Assembly: GCF_002285435.1 (NCBI RefSeq)
Contig: NZ_NSBT01000039.1
Span: 1-64,000 of the forward strand
Length of the DNA stretch: 64,000 nucleotides
Reading direction: 5' to 3'
DNA from: Actibacterium ureilyticum
GTDB lineage: Bacteria; Pseudomonadota; Alphaproteobacteria; Rhodobacterales; Rhodobacteraceae
Position numbers and translations under genes: made by a program. The notes under the pieces are model-generated. The model was not told the DNA's origin and ran no database searches. It saw nothing but the letters and a program-made list of their open reading frames with translations. This document shows positions 41,229-50,127 of this stretch, piece by piece. Numbering within the stretch: position 1 is the stretch's first letter; each line of letters opens with the position of its first letter.

Positions 41229-42038
41229 ATGGCTGTCCTGAACGCGATTTCCGTTTCCCAACTGTCCCGGCTGATCGGCACCCCCGCCGCGCCGGTGATC
41301 GTCGATGTCTGCATCGACCCCGATTTCGACGCCGACCCGCGCCTGATCCCGGGGGCGCTGCGCCACGCCCATACCGACCTGCCCGGCCTGCGGGCGCGCC
41401 TGGGCGGCCGCGCGGCAGTCATTGCCTGTCAGAAGGGGCTGAAGCTCAGCCAGGGTGTCGTGGCCTGGTTGCGGGCCGATGGCACACCGGCCGAGTATCT
41501 GGACGGCGGCAAGCGGGCCTGGGCTGCGGCCGGGGCGCCGATGGTCAACGCCGCCGCGATCCCGGTCCCGCCCAGCGATGAGACGCTGTGGGTCACGCGC
41601 CACCGGCCCAGGATCGACCGCATCGCCTGCCCCTGGCTGATCCGGCGTTTCGTCGATCCAAGGGCGCGGGTCCTGTTCGTGTCCCCCGCCGCCGTGCGGG
41701 ATGTGGCCGACCGGTTCGGCGCGACCCCGTTCGATGTCGAAGATGTCGCCTTCAGCCACCGGGGCGCGTTGTGCAGTTTCGACACGATGCTGGATCTTTT
41801 CGGCCTGCGCGACCCGGCGCTGGACCGTATGGCGACCGTGATCCGGGGCGCCGACACCAACCGCCACGACCTGGCGCCGCAATGCGCGGGCCTGCTGGCC
41901 CTTTCCGTGGGGCTTTCCCGCGCGTACAAGGACGATCAGGCGCAGCTGGGGGCCGGCATGGTCCTTTATGACGCGCTTTATCGCTGGGCCCGCGAAGGGG
42001 TCGACGAGGGCCATGACTGGCCCGGGCTACGGGGCTGA
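41229..42038 (+). CDS. Rhodanese-ChrB C-terminal-domain chromate resistance protein
   Basis: The 269-residue protein joins a rhodanese-like domain (about 5-110, with the active-site loop IACQKGLKLSQG) to a ChrB C-terminal domain (about 125-265, RHRPRIDRIACPWLIRRFVDP and FDTMLDLFGL). Full ChrB regulators have a different N-terminal DNA-binding part, which is absent, so this is not a typical repressor. It ends 3 nt before chrA, so the pair is translated together. A role in chromate or sulfate-like oxyanion handling is likely. Confidence 0.83.
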   Translation: MAVLNAISVSQLSRLIGTPAAPVIVDVCIDPDFDADPRLIPGALRHAHTDLPGLRARLGGRAAVIACQKGLKLSQGVVAWLRADGTPAEYLDGGKRAWAAAGAPMVNAAAIPVPPSDETLWVTRHRPRIDRIACPWLIRRFVDPRARVLFVSPAAVRDVADRFGATPFDVEDVAFSHRGALCSFDTMLDLFGLRDPALDRMATVIRGADTNRHDLAPQCAGLLALSVGLSRAYKDDQAQLGAGMVLYDALYRWAREGVDEGHDWPGLRG

Positions 42039-42041
42039 GCC

Positions 42042-43298
42042 ATGGGCGCACCAGACTGGGGTCAGATGACCCGCATTTTCGGCCGGATCGGCATCCTGTC
42101 CTTTGGCGGCCCGGCGGCCCAGATCGCCGTGATGCACCGCGAACTGGTCGAGGACCGCCCCTGGCTGACCGAGGATCAGTACCTGCGCGCGCTCAGCTTC
42201 TGTATGCTGCTGCCGGGCCCCGAGGCGATGCAGCTGGCCACCTATGCCGGTTGGCGCCTGCGCGGGGTGCCGGGCGGGGTGCTGGCGGGCGCGCTGTTCG
42301 TGCTGCCCGGCGCGCTGGTGATGCTGGCGCTGGCGGCGCTTTACGCCACCTATGGCGCGCTGCCGCTGTTTCAGGCGCTGTTCCTGGGGATCAAGGCCAC
42401 GGTCGTCATCATCGTGATCGAGGCGCTGCTGAAGGTCGCCAGACGCGCGCTGCACGGCCCCGACCGCTGGGCGATCGCGGGGCTGTCCTTTGTCGGGATT
42501 TTCGCGCTTGGGGTGCCGTTCCCGCTGCTGATCGGGCTGGCCGCGCTTTACGGCTATCTGACCACGGCGCCCGGGTCGACGGCCACCGCCCCTGCCCCCG
42601 CCGCGAAACCCAGACTGATGCGCACCGTGCTGATCTGGGGCGCGCTGTGGCTGGCGCCGGTGGCAGCACTGACCATCCTGGCGCCCGGTATCCTGCCGCA
42701 GCTGGCGCTGTTTTTCTCGAAACTCGCCGTGGTGACCTTTGGCGGCGCCTATGCGGTGCTGGCCTATATGACGCAAGAGGTCGTGACCATTCGCGGCTGG
42801 CTGAGCACGCCCGAGATGATGGATGCGCTGGGGCTGGCCGAAACCACACCCGGCCCGCTGATCCTGGTGACGGAATTCGTGGGGTTCCTGGCGGGGTTCA
42901 AGGCGGGCGGGCTGTGGCTGGGCACCCTGGCCGCGCTGGTCACGCTGTGGGTGACGTTCATGCCGTGTTTCCTGTGGATCTTCGCCGGGGCGCCCTTTAT
43001 CGACCGGCTGGCCACGCTGCCCCGGCTGTCGGGCGCGCTGAACTGTGTGACGGCGGCCGTGGTCGGCGTGATCCTGAACCTGTCGATCTGGTTCGCGTTG
43101 CATGTCTTTTTCACGCAGGTGACCACCTGGCGCGCGGGGCCGTTGCGGCTGGCCCTGCCCGATCCACAGACGATCGAACCGCTGACCTTGGCGCTGGCGG
43201 CGGTGGCGGCGGGGCTGCTTTTGTGGCGCCGCTGGCCGCTTTTGCCGGTGCTGGCGCTGATGGCGGTGGCGGGGCTTTTGGGCGGCGTTCTGAGCTGA
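42042..43298 (+). CDS. chrA: Chromate efflux transporter ChrA
   Basis: The 418-residue CHR-family membrane protein has two related halves. The first has FGGPAAQIAVMHRELVED and ALSFCMLLPGPEAMQLATYAGW. The second has FGGAYAVLAYMTQEVV and ALGLAETTPGPLILVTEFVGFLAG (given in parts), the duplicated family motifs. It exports chromate, probably in exchange for protons or another ion. The gene starts 3 nt after the rhodanese-ChrB gene. Confidence 0.92.
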   Translation: MGAPDWGQMTRIFGRIGILSFGGPAAQIAVMHRELVEDRPWLTEDQYLRALSFCMLLPGPEAMQLATYAGWRLRGVPGGVLAGALFVLPGALVMLALAALYATYGALPLFQALFLGIKATVVIIVIEALLKVARRALHGPDRWAIAGLSFVGIFALGVPFPLLIGLAALYGYLTTAPGSTATAPAPAAKPRLMRTVLIWGALWLAPVAALTILAPGILPQLALFFSKLAVVTFGGAYAVLAYMTQEVVTIRGWLSTPEMMDALGLAETTPGPLILVTEFVGFLAGFKAGGLWLGTLAALVTLWVTFMPCFLWIFAGAPFIDRLATLPRLSGALNCVTAAVVGVILNLSIWFALHVFFTQVTTWRAGPLRLALPDPQTIEPLTLALAAVAAGLLLWRRWPLLPVLALMAVAGLLGGVLS

Positions 43299-43372
43299 GG
43301 GATCAAATTCCGGCCTGCCCCTTTTCAACCCATCAGAATCGCCTATGCTGTGCGAAACGAACGGGGTCCGAG

Positions 43373-43834
43373 ATGCCGAACGAAATCGACTATGGCAACC
43401 TGATGCACAATGCCATGCGCGGCCTGATCAAACAGGTCCTGCAGCAGATCGAGCGTGACGGCGAATTGCCGGGCCAGCACCATTTCTTCATCACCTTCGA
43501 CACCACCCATCCCGATGTGCAGATCGCCGAATGGCTAAGCGCCCGCTACCCCGAGGAGATGACGGTGGTGGTCCAGCACTGGTTCGATAACCTGACGGTC
43601 GGCGAGGACGCCTTTTCGATCACGCTGAATTTCGGCGACCAGCCCGAGCCTCTGCACATCCCCTATGACGCGATCCGCACCTTTGTCGATCCGTCGGTGG
43701 AATTCGGCCTGCGGTTCGAAACCCAGGACGACGACGAGGATGACGCGCCCGAAGAGCCGCTGCCGCCCGAGGAACCCGACGCGCCGGCCCATGCCGACGC
43801 CGAGGTCGTCAGCCTGGACAGTTTCCGCAAATAA
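43373..43834 (+). CDS. sspB: SspB-like ClpX adaptor (alpha type)
   Basis: The 153-residue protein starts MPNEIDYGNLMHNAMRGLIK and has the SspB fold (HHFFITFDTTHPDVQIAEWL, MTVVVQHWFDNLTVGEDAFSITL in parts). An acidic, proline-rich linker (QDDDEDDAPEEPLPPEEP) follows, and the C-terminal VVSLDSFRK resembles the ClpX-docking tail. It delivers ssrA-tagged proteins to ClpXP. It lies 3 kb downstream of the tmRNA gene. I chose ATG 43373; a very long upstream open frame is a shadow of chrA. Confidence 0.88.
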   Translation: MPNEIDYGNLMHNAMRGLIKQVLQQIERDGELPGQHHFFITFDTTHPDVQIAEWLSARYPEEMTVVVQHWFDNLTVGEDAFSITLNFGDQPEPLHIPYDAIRTFVDPSVEFGLRFETQDDDEDDAPEEPLPPEEPDAPAHADAEVVSLDSFRK

Positions 43835-43937
43835 GCCGCCAGACCGGCCTGATAGCGCAAACCCCGCCCCGGCAGATTGTCAAGCCCGCGCCACCCGCTT
43901 ATAGCCTTCTGCGACGCTATACCGGAGGATGGCCCTG

Positions 43938-45332
43938 ATGACCGACACCCGCACCGAAACCGACAGCTTCGGCCCGCTGGAAGTTCCCACCGACAAATAC
44001 TGGGGCGCGCAGACGCAGCGCTCGATCATGAACTTTCCCATCGGCTGGGAAAAGCAGCCCGTCGCGATCGTGCGCGCGCTGGGGGTGGTCAAGAAGGCCT
44101 GTGCGCAGGCCAACAAGGCCTCGGGCAAGCTGGACACCAAGCTGGCCGATGCCATCATCCAGGCCGCGGGCGAGGTCGTCGCGGGCCAGTTCGACGACAA
44201 CTTTCCGCTGGTCGTGTGGCAGACGGGTTCGGGCACGCAATCGAACATGAACGCCAACGAGGTGATCGCCAACCGCGCGATCGAGATCCTGGGCGGCGTG
44301 ATCGGGTCCAAGGATCCGGTGCATCCCAACGATCATTGCAACATGGGTCAGTCGTCGAACGACACCTTCCCCACCGCGATGCATGTGGCCGCCGCGATGA
44401 CCGTGCGCGACGTGCTGCTGCCCGGCCTGACCAAGCTGGCCGAGGGGCTGGAGGCGAAATCGGCCGAGTTCAAGGACATCATCAAGATCGGCCGGACCCA
44501 CACCCAGGACGCCACCCCGCTGACGCTGGGGCAGGAATTCTCGGGCTATGCCCATCAGATCCGTCAGGGCATCGCGCGCATCGAGGCCGCGCTGCCGGGT
44601 ATCTATGAGCTGGCGCAAGGCGGCACCGCCGTCGGCACCGGGCTGAACACGCAAAAAGGCTGGGGCGAGACCGTGGCCGCCAACATGGCGGAAATCACCG
44701 GCCTGCCCTTCGTCACCGCGCCCAACAAGTTCGAGGCGCTGGCCGCCCATGACGCGATGGTCTTCATGTCGGGCGCCTTGGCCACTGTCGCGGGCGCGAT
44801 GTACAAGATCGCCAATGACATCCGCTTCCTGGGCTCGGGCCCGCGTTCGGGTCTGGGCGAGTTGATCCTGCCCGAAAACGAGCCCGGCTCGTCGATCATG
44901 CCCGGCAAGGTGAACCCGACCCAGGCCGAGGCGATGACCCAGGTCGCCGCCCATGTCATGGGCAATGACGCGGCGATGAAATTCGCAGGCTCGCAAGGGC
45001 ATTTCGAGCTGAACGTCTATAACCCGATGATGTCCTATAACCTGCTGCAATCCATGCAGCTTTTGGGCGATGTGGCTGACAGCTTTACCGAGCGGATGCT
45101 GCTGGGCATCAAGGCCAATGAGCCGCGCATCGACAAGCTGATGAAGGAAAGCCTGATGCTGGTCACCGCGCTGGCGCCCACCATCGGCTATGACAACGCC
45201 ACCACCGTGGCCAAGACCGCGCACAAGAACGGCACGACCCTGAAGGAAGAGGCGATCAAGCTGGGCTTTGTGGACGAGGCGACCTTTGACAAGGTGGTGC
45301 GGCCCGAACAGATGATCGGCCCCAAGGACTGA
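43938..45332 (+). CDS. fumC: Class II fumarate hydratase
   Basis: The 464-residue iron-independent fumarase converts fumarate and malate in the TCA cycle. The signature loop is [12 protein letters not shown], with [13 protein letters not shown] and [13 protein letters not shown] earlier. I chose ATG 43938: the GGAGG at 43924-43928 is 9 nt away, while the ATG at 43929 touches it. A strong terminator follows at 45353-45378. It lies between sspB and two small conserved genes, a neighbourhood common in Rhodobacterales. Confidence 0.95.
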   Translation: MTDTRTETDSFGPLEVPTDKYWGAQTQRSIMNFPIGWEKQPVAIVRALGVVKKACAQANKASGKLDTKLADAIIQAAGEVVAGQFDDNFPLVVWQTGSGTQSNMNANEVIANRAIEILGGVIGSKDPVHPNDHCNMGQSSNDTFPTAMHVAAAMTVRDVLLPGLTKLAEGLEAKSAEFKDIIKIGRTHTQDATPLTLGQEFSGYAHQIRQGIARIEAALPGIYELAQGGTAVGTGLNTQKGWGETVAANMAEITGLPFVTAPNKFEALAAHDAMVFMSGALATVAGAMYKIANDIRFLGSGPRSGLGELILPENEPGSSIMPGKVNPTQAEAMTQVAAHVMGNDAAMKFAGSQGHFELNVYNPMMSYNLLQSMQLLGDVADSFTERMLLGIKANEPRIDKLMKESLMLVTALAPTIGYDNATTVAKTAHKNGTTLKEEAIKLGFVDEATFDKVVRPEQMIGPKD

Positions 45333-45352
45333 TCCGGCGTGACATCGGCAAG

Positions 45353-45378
45353 GGGCGGTCCGATCGGGCCGCCCTTTT
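45353..45378 (+). terminator. Rho-independent terminator after fumC
   Basis: Arms 45353-45361 and 45366-45374 form a 9-bp GC stem (one G-U type pair) with a GATC loop, followed by TTTT (45375-45378). It ends the fumC transcript before the DUF4169 gene. Confidence 0.85.
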
Positions 45379-45415
45379 GCTTGCGCGCGGGTGGGAATTG
45401 CCGTTGACTGGTGCC

Positions 45416-45595
45416 ATGACGACGCCGATCAACCTGAACAAGCACCGCAAGGCCCGCGCCCGGGCCGACCGCAAGGCGCAGGCCGATGCGAACGCGGTAA
45501 AATTCGGCCGAAGCCGGGATCAAAAGGCGCGGGAAACGGCAGCAGATGAGCGGGCGCGGCGGCTGCTGGACGATCACCGGCGCGAGGACGGATAG
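45416..45595 (+). CDS. DUF4169 family small protein
   Basis: This 59-residue very basic, helical protein starts MTTPINLNKHRKARARADRKAQ and ends in an acidic-basic tail. It matches the DUF4169 family, short conserved proteins of alphaproteobacteria usually next to fumC and a ribbon-helix-helix gene, as here. The function is unknown; the charge suggests nucleic-acid contact. ATG 45416 begins the conserved INLNKHRKA core. Confidence 0.78.
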   Translation: MTTPINLNKHRKARARADRKAQADANAVKFGRSRDQKARETAADERARRLLDDHRREDG

Positions 45596-45601
45596 CGACC
45601 A

Positions 45602-45672
45602 GGGGGGCGTTGCCCCCGTCACCGCGCGTGCCGCGCGGAGCCTCCCCCAGAGTATTTGTGGAACAATGAAGC
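45602..45672. repeat. Hairpin plus AGTATTT...GGAACAATGAAG element
   Basis: A GGGGGC-gtt-GCCCCC hairpin (about 45603-45617) is followed by a CCCCCAGAGTATTTGTGG stretch and ACAATGAAG. It is a one-mismatch copy of the element at 1463-1522 and, in part, 660-707. It lies after the DUF4169 gene and may help end its message. Confidence 0.5.
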
Positions 45673-45718
45673 GGCTGTTGCGGTGACAGGCCGGGCCCTG
45701 TCGTGCTAACCGGTCGTC

Positions 45719-45955
45719 ATGACCGACCGGCCACGCAAGCATTCCCTGACCCTGAAGGGTCATCGCACCAGCGTTTCGCTGGAAGATCCGTTCTGGGAGG
45801 CGTTTCGGCAGATCGCCACCGCGCGCGGGCTGGCCTTGAACGAGCTGGCGGCGGAAATCGATGCGGCGCGGGGGCTGGAGGTTGGTCTGGCTTCGGCGAT
45901 CCGGCTGTTCGTGCTGGATCATTACCGGGCCGAGGCGGCGCGGCTGTCGGAGTGA
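45719..45955 (+). CDS. Ribbon-helix-helix domain protein
   Basis: The 78-residue protein starts MTDRPRKHSLTLKGHRTSVSLEDPFWEAF, a beta strand then helix as in RHH_4 family proteins. ALNELAAEIDAARG and a further helix follow. RHH proteins bind DNA as dimers. It is the last gene of the fumC-DUF4169-RHH neighbourhood. Target and signal are unknown. Confidence 0.78.
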   Translation: MTDRPRKHSLTLKGHRTSVSLEDPFWEAFRQIATARGLALNELAAEIDAARGLEVGLASAIRLFVLDHYRAEAARLSE

Positions 45956-46159
45956 TCAGCGCAGCGCCGGCTGCTGCATCTTGGACGAGAAATCCCGCAC
46001 ATAGCCCAGTTCGCGGGCGAAAAGATGCTGAATTTCGGATTTGGTCATTGGCACCTTTGCAGGCCGCGACGCGGTGGCTGCGGGTGCTTCGGGACCGCCG
46101 CCGAACAGCGCGCGGACAGAAAGGCCCCATAGACCGTTGTTTGCTCGTGTATTTTTCAT
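45956..46159 (-). CDS. Small conserved protein, unknown function
   Basis: This 67-residue protein starts MKNTRANNGLWGLSVRALFGGG, has a proline/alanine middle, and ends MTKSEIQHLFARELGYVRDFSSKMQQ (in parts), an amphipathic helix. No named domain is recognised. ATG 46159 has a GGGGAGAG ribosome site 6-8 nt upstream. It converges with the RHH gene; the stops abut. The real-gene call rests on the ribosome site and codon use. Confidence 0.6.
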   Translation of the reverse strand: MKNTRANNGLWGLSVRALFGGGPEAPAATASRPAKVPMTKSEIQHLFARELGYVRDFSSKMQQPALR

Positions 46160-46253
46160 GCCGGCTCTCCCCTTGAGATTCTGGCTCAACTGTGACGCTA
46201 GACACGTTGCGGTTGTTTTTCAACATGGTATCGCCATAAAGGCGACCGAAGGG

Positions 46254-46481
46254 TTAATTCTGGCGCAGGGCCGCGTGCAGGCGGGCGCTGCTTTCGGCCA
46301 GGCGGCGTTCTGCCACGCTAAGACGTTCTTCGCCGTGACCATGCGGGTTCAGGTCACGGGCAAAGGCCTGGCGGAATTCCTCAATCCGGCCCTTGCGGGT
46401 TGCTTCCGGCTCTGGCGGTGCCGGACGCGTGCGCCATCCGGGAATGGCGATGCGGATTTTGCTGCGACGTGTCTGAGTCAT
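46254..46481 (-). CDS. Small basic protein, unknown function
   Basis: This 75-residue protein has a basic N-terminus (MTQTRRSKIRIAIPGWR), a proline-rich linker and a helical C-terminal part (GEERLSVAERRLAESSARLH). No domain is recognised. A GGGGGAG ribosome site precedes the ATG. An AT-rich promoter-like stretch lies upstream (46585-46620 on the minus strand, TTGTAA then TAGAAT). Confidence 0.55.
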   Translation of the reverse strand: MTQTRRSKIRIAIPGWRTRPAPPEPEATRKGRIEEFRQAFARDLNPHGHGEERLSVAERRLAESSARLHAALRQN

Positions 46482-46591
46482 GTCTCCCCCACGAAACTGG
46501 CTACGGGGATCACGTTACCCGTTGCGGCGGGGAAACTTACGGGGAAAACCGGCCCGAAAAGCGTCACATTTTCGTCGTGATATTCTATAAC

Positions 46592-46612
46592 ATATTGTTT
46601 TTGTTACAATAT
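46592..46612. promoter_or_regulatory. AT-rich palindrome ATATTGT-N7-ACAATAT
   Basis: A perfect 7-bp inverted repeat (46592-46598 and 46606-46612) lies in a strongly AT-rich island in a GC-rich region. On the minus strand it overlaps a promoter-like TTGTAA-16-TAGAAT driving the small gene at 46254-46481. It may be an operator or simply part of the promoter. Confidence 0.45.
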
Positions 46613-46642
46613 ATATAGGGAGCGACAGTTTCTGACGCGGCG

Positions 46643-47995
46643 TCACTTCGCCCGCCGACGCAAGGTCAGAAACAGCCCGTCGCGGGTACGCACGGTCAGA
46701 TAGGCGACGGGAATCGGTGTTTCTCCGTCGACCGGGGCCAGATGAAAGGCGCGCAGGATCTCGGCCAGAATCAGCGTCCCTTCCAGCATCGCGAAGCCCG
46801 CGCCGGGGCAGACGCGCGGGCCGGCCGAAAACGGGTAATAGGCCTGGCGCGCGGCTTGTTGCCCGGCCTGAGTCGTGTAGCGGTCGGGATCGAACGCGTC
46901 GGGATTGGCCCAGTACCGGTCGTTGCGGTGCAGGTGCCAGGGGCTGATCACGATCTGGTCACCACGGCGCACGGACCGGTTGCGGAACGGGGTTTCGACG
47001 CCTGCGGCACGCACCATCATCGGCACCGGCGGATACAGGCGCAGCGCCTCGCGGAAGACATCGCGCGTCAGGCGCAGGCGCGACAGGTCGGAAAACGTGA
47101 TCTCGGTCCCCAGCGCGGTGACCTCGGCGGCGGCGCGGTCCTGGATGTCGGGATGCGTGGCAAGCAGATAGAGCGCCCAGGACAGCGCCGCCGCGCTGGT
47201 TTCGTGCCCGGCCAGGAAGAAGATCGCGACCTGATCGACCATCTCTTCGGTGTCGAAGCATGCGCCCGTTTCAGGGTCGCGCATGGTCATGATCTTGGTC
47301 GCCAGATCGTCGGGCGCGGTGCCCGCGCGGATCGCGTCCATCCGGTCGGCGGTCAGGCGGGTGATCCGGTCGCGGATCAGGCGCGCCGCCGCGCGGGTCT
47401 GGCGCCGGTGGCCCCGGGGCAGCCAGCGCGGCAACGGCAGAAAGGCCGCCAGGTTCAGGATCGGCTGGCTGCGCTGATAGGTGCGGAAGGCGTCGAACAC
47501 CTCGGCCGCCAACGCATGCTGGATCGGGATCGAAAACAGCGTGCGAAAGATCACATCGGCGGCGGCATGGCTGGCCTCGGCCTCGATCTCGATCGTGCCC
47601 TCGTACAGTCGGGCGACGGCGGCGCGGGCGGCATCGCGCATCGCCGGAAACGTGTCGCGCAGACGACCGCCTTCGAACGCGGGGCCGATGATGCGGCGTT
47701 GCCGCTGCCATGTCGCGCCATTGGTCAGAAAGACCGAATTGCCCAGAAGCGGGCGCAGCCCCTCGCCCACGCGGTTCGATTTCGGGAACTCCATCGGGCG
47801 CTCGCGCAGCACCTGGCGGATCAGATCCGGTTCGTTGATCAGGAACGACCGAAAGAACGGCGTGCGGTATTCGGCCATCTTCGCGCGATAGAGCTTTTCG
47901 GGCTGCGCCGACAGGATATCGGCGCGGAAAAGCCGCAGATAGCGCCAGAACGACACCTTTTCGGGGCGCGCGGCGGGTTTCGGCGGCAGGCTCAT
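46643..47995 (-). CDS. Cytochrome P450
   Basis: The 450-residue soluble bacterial P450 has an I-helix oxygen motif AGHETS (262-267), ExxR (EALR, 316-319), and the heme loop FSAGPRVCPG with Cys396. The N-terminus lacks a membrane anchor. It overlaps the upstream hydrolase gene by 4 nt (ATGA), so a joint pathway is likely. No redox partner gene is next to it. The substrate cannot be read; the family resembles CYP fatty-acid/terpenoid hydroxylases. Confidence 0.93.
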   Translation of the reverse strand: MSLPPKPAARPEKVSFWRYLRLFRADILSAQPEKLYRAKMAEYRTPFFRSFLINEPDLIRQVLRERPMEFPKSNRVGEGLRPLLGNSVFLTNGATWQRQRRIIGPAFEGGRLRDTFPAMRDAARAAVARLYEGTIEIEAEASHAAADVIFRTLFSIPIQHALAAEVFDAFRTYQRSQPILNLAAFLPLPRWLPRGHRRQTRAAARLIRDRITRLTADRMDAIRAGTAPDDLATKIMTMRDPETGACFDTEEMVDQVAIFFLAGHETSAAALSWALYLLATHPDIQDRAAAEVTALGTEITFSDLSRLRLTRDVFREALRLYPPVPMMVRAAGVETPFRNRSVRRGDQIVISPWHLHRNDRYWANPDAFDPDRYTTQAGQQAARQAYYPFSAGPRVCPGAGFAMLEGTLILAEILRAFHLAPVDGETPIPVAYLTVRTRDGLFLTLRRRAK

Positions 47996-49206
47996 GCGCG
48001 GATCGACCGGTGCGGCGACAGCGGGGTTTCGATCCGGCTGGCCGAGGGTTTGCGCCCGGCAAACCGCGCCCCCAACGTCCGTGGCCCCGCCGTGATGCGG
48101 AAATAATCGTAATCGCCCGGACGATCGAACGCGCAGAGATACTGGAAATGCAGCCGGAAGAACCGCCAGCGCAGCGCGGCCCACCTTTCGGGGCTGAGCG
48201 TCTGGGTGAAGGCCGCCGAAATCACCAGCGGCCAACGCTTGTCGGGCGGCGCCACGCCGCTGACCGCCACGGGATCGCAAAGCGCAAAGGAACAGCCGTC
48301 GCCCGGCGCTGTCACATCCACCCATGTCAGCCGATCGCTGGCCGACAGAAACGCCAGATCGCCGCGCAGCCGGTCGGCCCCCGGCAGGAAGGACATCATC
48401 GGCACCACCTGCCCCAGCGACAGAAAGGCCAGCGCCGGGCCATCCGCTGGCACCTGCCCCGCGCGGATCAGATCGGCCAGCGCCGACACCGCCAGATGCG
48501 CGCCCGAGGAATGGCCGACCACCAGAACCTCGTCCACATCCGAGCGCAGCGCCCCGGCGATGCGGTCAGTGAATTCGGCCAGCCGGGCGTCCAGCGCGGG
48601 CGGGTTTGCCCCGCCCCAGCGCGCGGCAAAGGCATAATCATGCATCAGGTAATAGGCATAAAGCCGGCCATCCAGCCGCCGGAACCACGCCAGCACCGGC
48701 CAGACCGCCGCCAGCCCCAGCCAGCCCAGCCCCGGCACCCCGCCGCGTGCCAAGAGCGCCCCGGCCCCGCGCGCCACGGCCAGCGCGACGGCCAGTTGCA
48801 GCAACAGCATACCGATCGGATAAAGCGCGGCGATCACCGGCCCCTTGCGCAGCCGCATCAGCCGCCCCAGCGCGCCCGACCGGATATAGGTCCACGCGGT
48901 GCGCACAAGCTGGCCATAGGTCGCGGCGATCCCCTGCGCCATCGAGCCGCGCACGATATCGGACCAGACCAGCACCTCGACCTCGGCCTCAACGCGTTGG
49001 CCTTCGATCAGGGCGCTGACATGCCAGCCGAACCCGCCATGATCGATCTGCGGCGGCCCAAGCGTGATCTTGTGGCCCGAGATGTCGGCCTGCGCGGCGC
49101 CTTCGCGGCGGTACAGCTCGCGATAGCGGCGCGGCGGAATCGGGTCATAGCCGGGGATATAGAAAACCCGGCGCGATGTGACGGGCTGTGAAACCGCACC
49201 TGTCAT
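47992..49206 (-). CDS. Membrane-associated alpha/beta hydrolase-like protein
   Basis: The 404-residue protein starts with a basic stretch and has RRVFYIPGYDPIPPRRYR early. Two hydrophobic segments lie near 130-175, and the nucleophile motif VLVVGHSSGAHLAVSAL is in the middle. Later loops include DVTAPGDGCSFALCDPV. It looks like a lipase/esterase-like enzyme with membrane anchors. It is translationally coupled to the P450 gene. No family name is certain; the pairing suggests lipid or polyketide-like metabolism. Confidence 0.72.
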   Translation of the reverse strand: MTGAVSQPVTSRRVFYIPGYDPIPPRRYRELYRREGAAQADISGHKITLGPPQIDHGGFGWHVSALIEGQRVEAEVEVLVWSDIVRGSMAQGIAATYGQLVRTAWTYIRSGALGRLMRLRKGPVIAALYPIGMLLLQLAVALAVARGAGALLARGGVPGLGWLGLAAVWPVLAWFRRLDGRLYAYYLMHDYAFAARWGGANPPALDARLAEFTDRIAGALRSDVDEVLVVGHSSGAHLAVSALADLIRAGQVPADGPALAFLSLGQVVPMMSFLPGADRLRGDLAFLSASDRLTWVDVTAPGDGCSFALCDPVAVSGVAPPDKRWPLVISAAFTQTLSPERWAALRWRFFRLHFQYLCAFDRPGDYDYFRITAGPRTLGARFAGRKPSASRIETPLSPHRSIRA

Positions 49207-49272
49207 CGACGACCCATTCCGACTGCTCTGGCGAAAACTCTAACCGGCGTTCAGGGCGAAAGTAAGGGGGCC

Positions 49273-50025
49273 TCAGCCCAGCTGCGCCAGCGCCGGGAAC
49301 ATCTCGAGCAGCCAATAGGAAAACGCGGTGAAGCCGCCGGTCAGCATCATCAGCCCGATGGTCCACAAAAGCAGGCCCATGATGCGTTCGATCCGTTCCA
49401 TATGGCGTTTCATCCAGGCCATCAGGCCGCTCAGCCGCGGGAAGAACGCCGCCACCAGCAGGAACGGAATGCCCAGCCCCGCGGCATAGACCGCCAGCAG
49501 GACGGTGCCGCGGGTCAAGCTGGCCTCGGACGCGGCCATGGACAGGATCGCACCCAGTTGCGGGCCGATGCAGGGTGTCCAGCCAAAGGCAAAGGCCAGC
49601 CCCAGCACATAAGCGCCAAAGGCCGAGCCGCCCCGGTCGCCCGCGTCGAACCGTGCCTCGCGGTCCAGAAACCCGATGCGATAGACGCCGACGAAATGCG
49701 CGCCGAAGATCATCACCACCGCGCCCGCGCCCTTGATGAACCAATCCTGGTTTTGCAGGAAGAACGCCCCAAAGGCCGAGGCCGTGAAGCCCAGCAGCAG
49801 GAACACGGTGGACAGCCCCAGAACGAAGAACAGCGCCGCCAGCATCACGCCACGGCGCGCCTGGGTGTTTTCGGACATCTCGTTCATCGAAATCCCGCCC
49901 ATATAGGCCAGATAGGGCGGCACGATGGGCAGAACGCAGGGCGACAGAAAGCTGATCAGCCCGGCGATCAACGCCACGGTCATGGCCGGGATCATCCCGG
50001 CGTCGATCAGCTCGATTCCAAACAT
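49273..50025 (-). CDS. ccdA: Cytochrome c biogenesis protein CcdA
   Basis: The 250-residue, six-helix inner-membrane protein carries reducing power from thioredoxin to the periplasm for cytochrome c or other thiols. The two membrane cysteines are in FLSPCVLPIVPPYL (C30) and GWTPCIGP (C152). ATG 50025 gives MFGIELIDAG. A GGGCCGGGG hairpin separates it from the end of the rne gene. It is not next to ccm genes here. Confidence 0.93.
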   Translation of the reverse strand: MFGIELIDAGMIPAMTVALIAGLISFLSPCVLPIVPPYLAYMGGISMNEMSENTQARRGVMLAALFFVLGLSTVFLLLGFTASAFGAFFLQNQDWFIKGAGAVVMIFGAHFVGVYRIGFLDREARFDAGDRGGSAFGAYVLGLAFAFGWTPCIGPQLGAILSMAASEASLTRGTVLLAVYAAGLGIPFLLVAAFFPRLSGLMAWMKRHMERIERIMGLLLWTIGLMMLTGGFTAFSYWLLEMFPALAQLG

Positions 50026-50127
50026 GCGGTCTCCTTGCCTGACCCCAGATATCCTGTCCGGTGGGCGCCGTCACCTGCCGCGCGCTCACATTGCCGTGGA
50101 AAATTGTCACAACCCCGCCAATGACAA

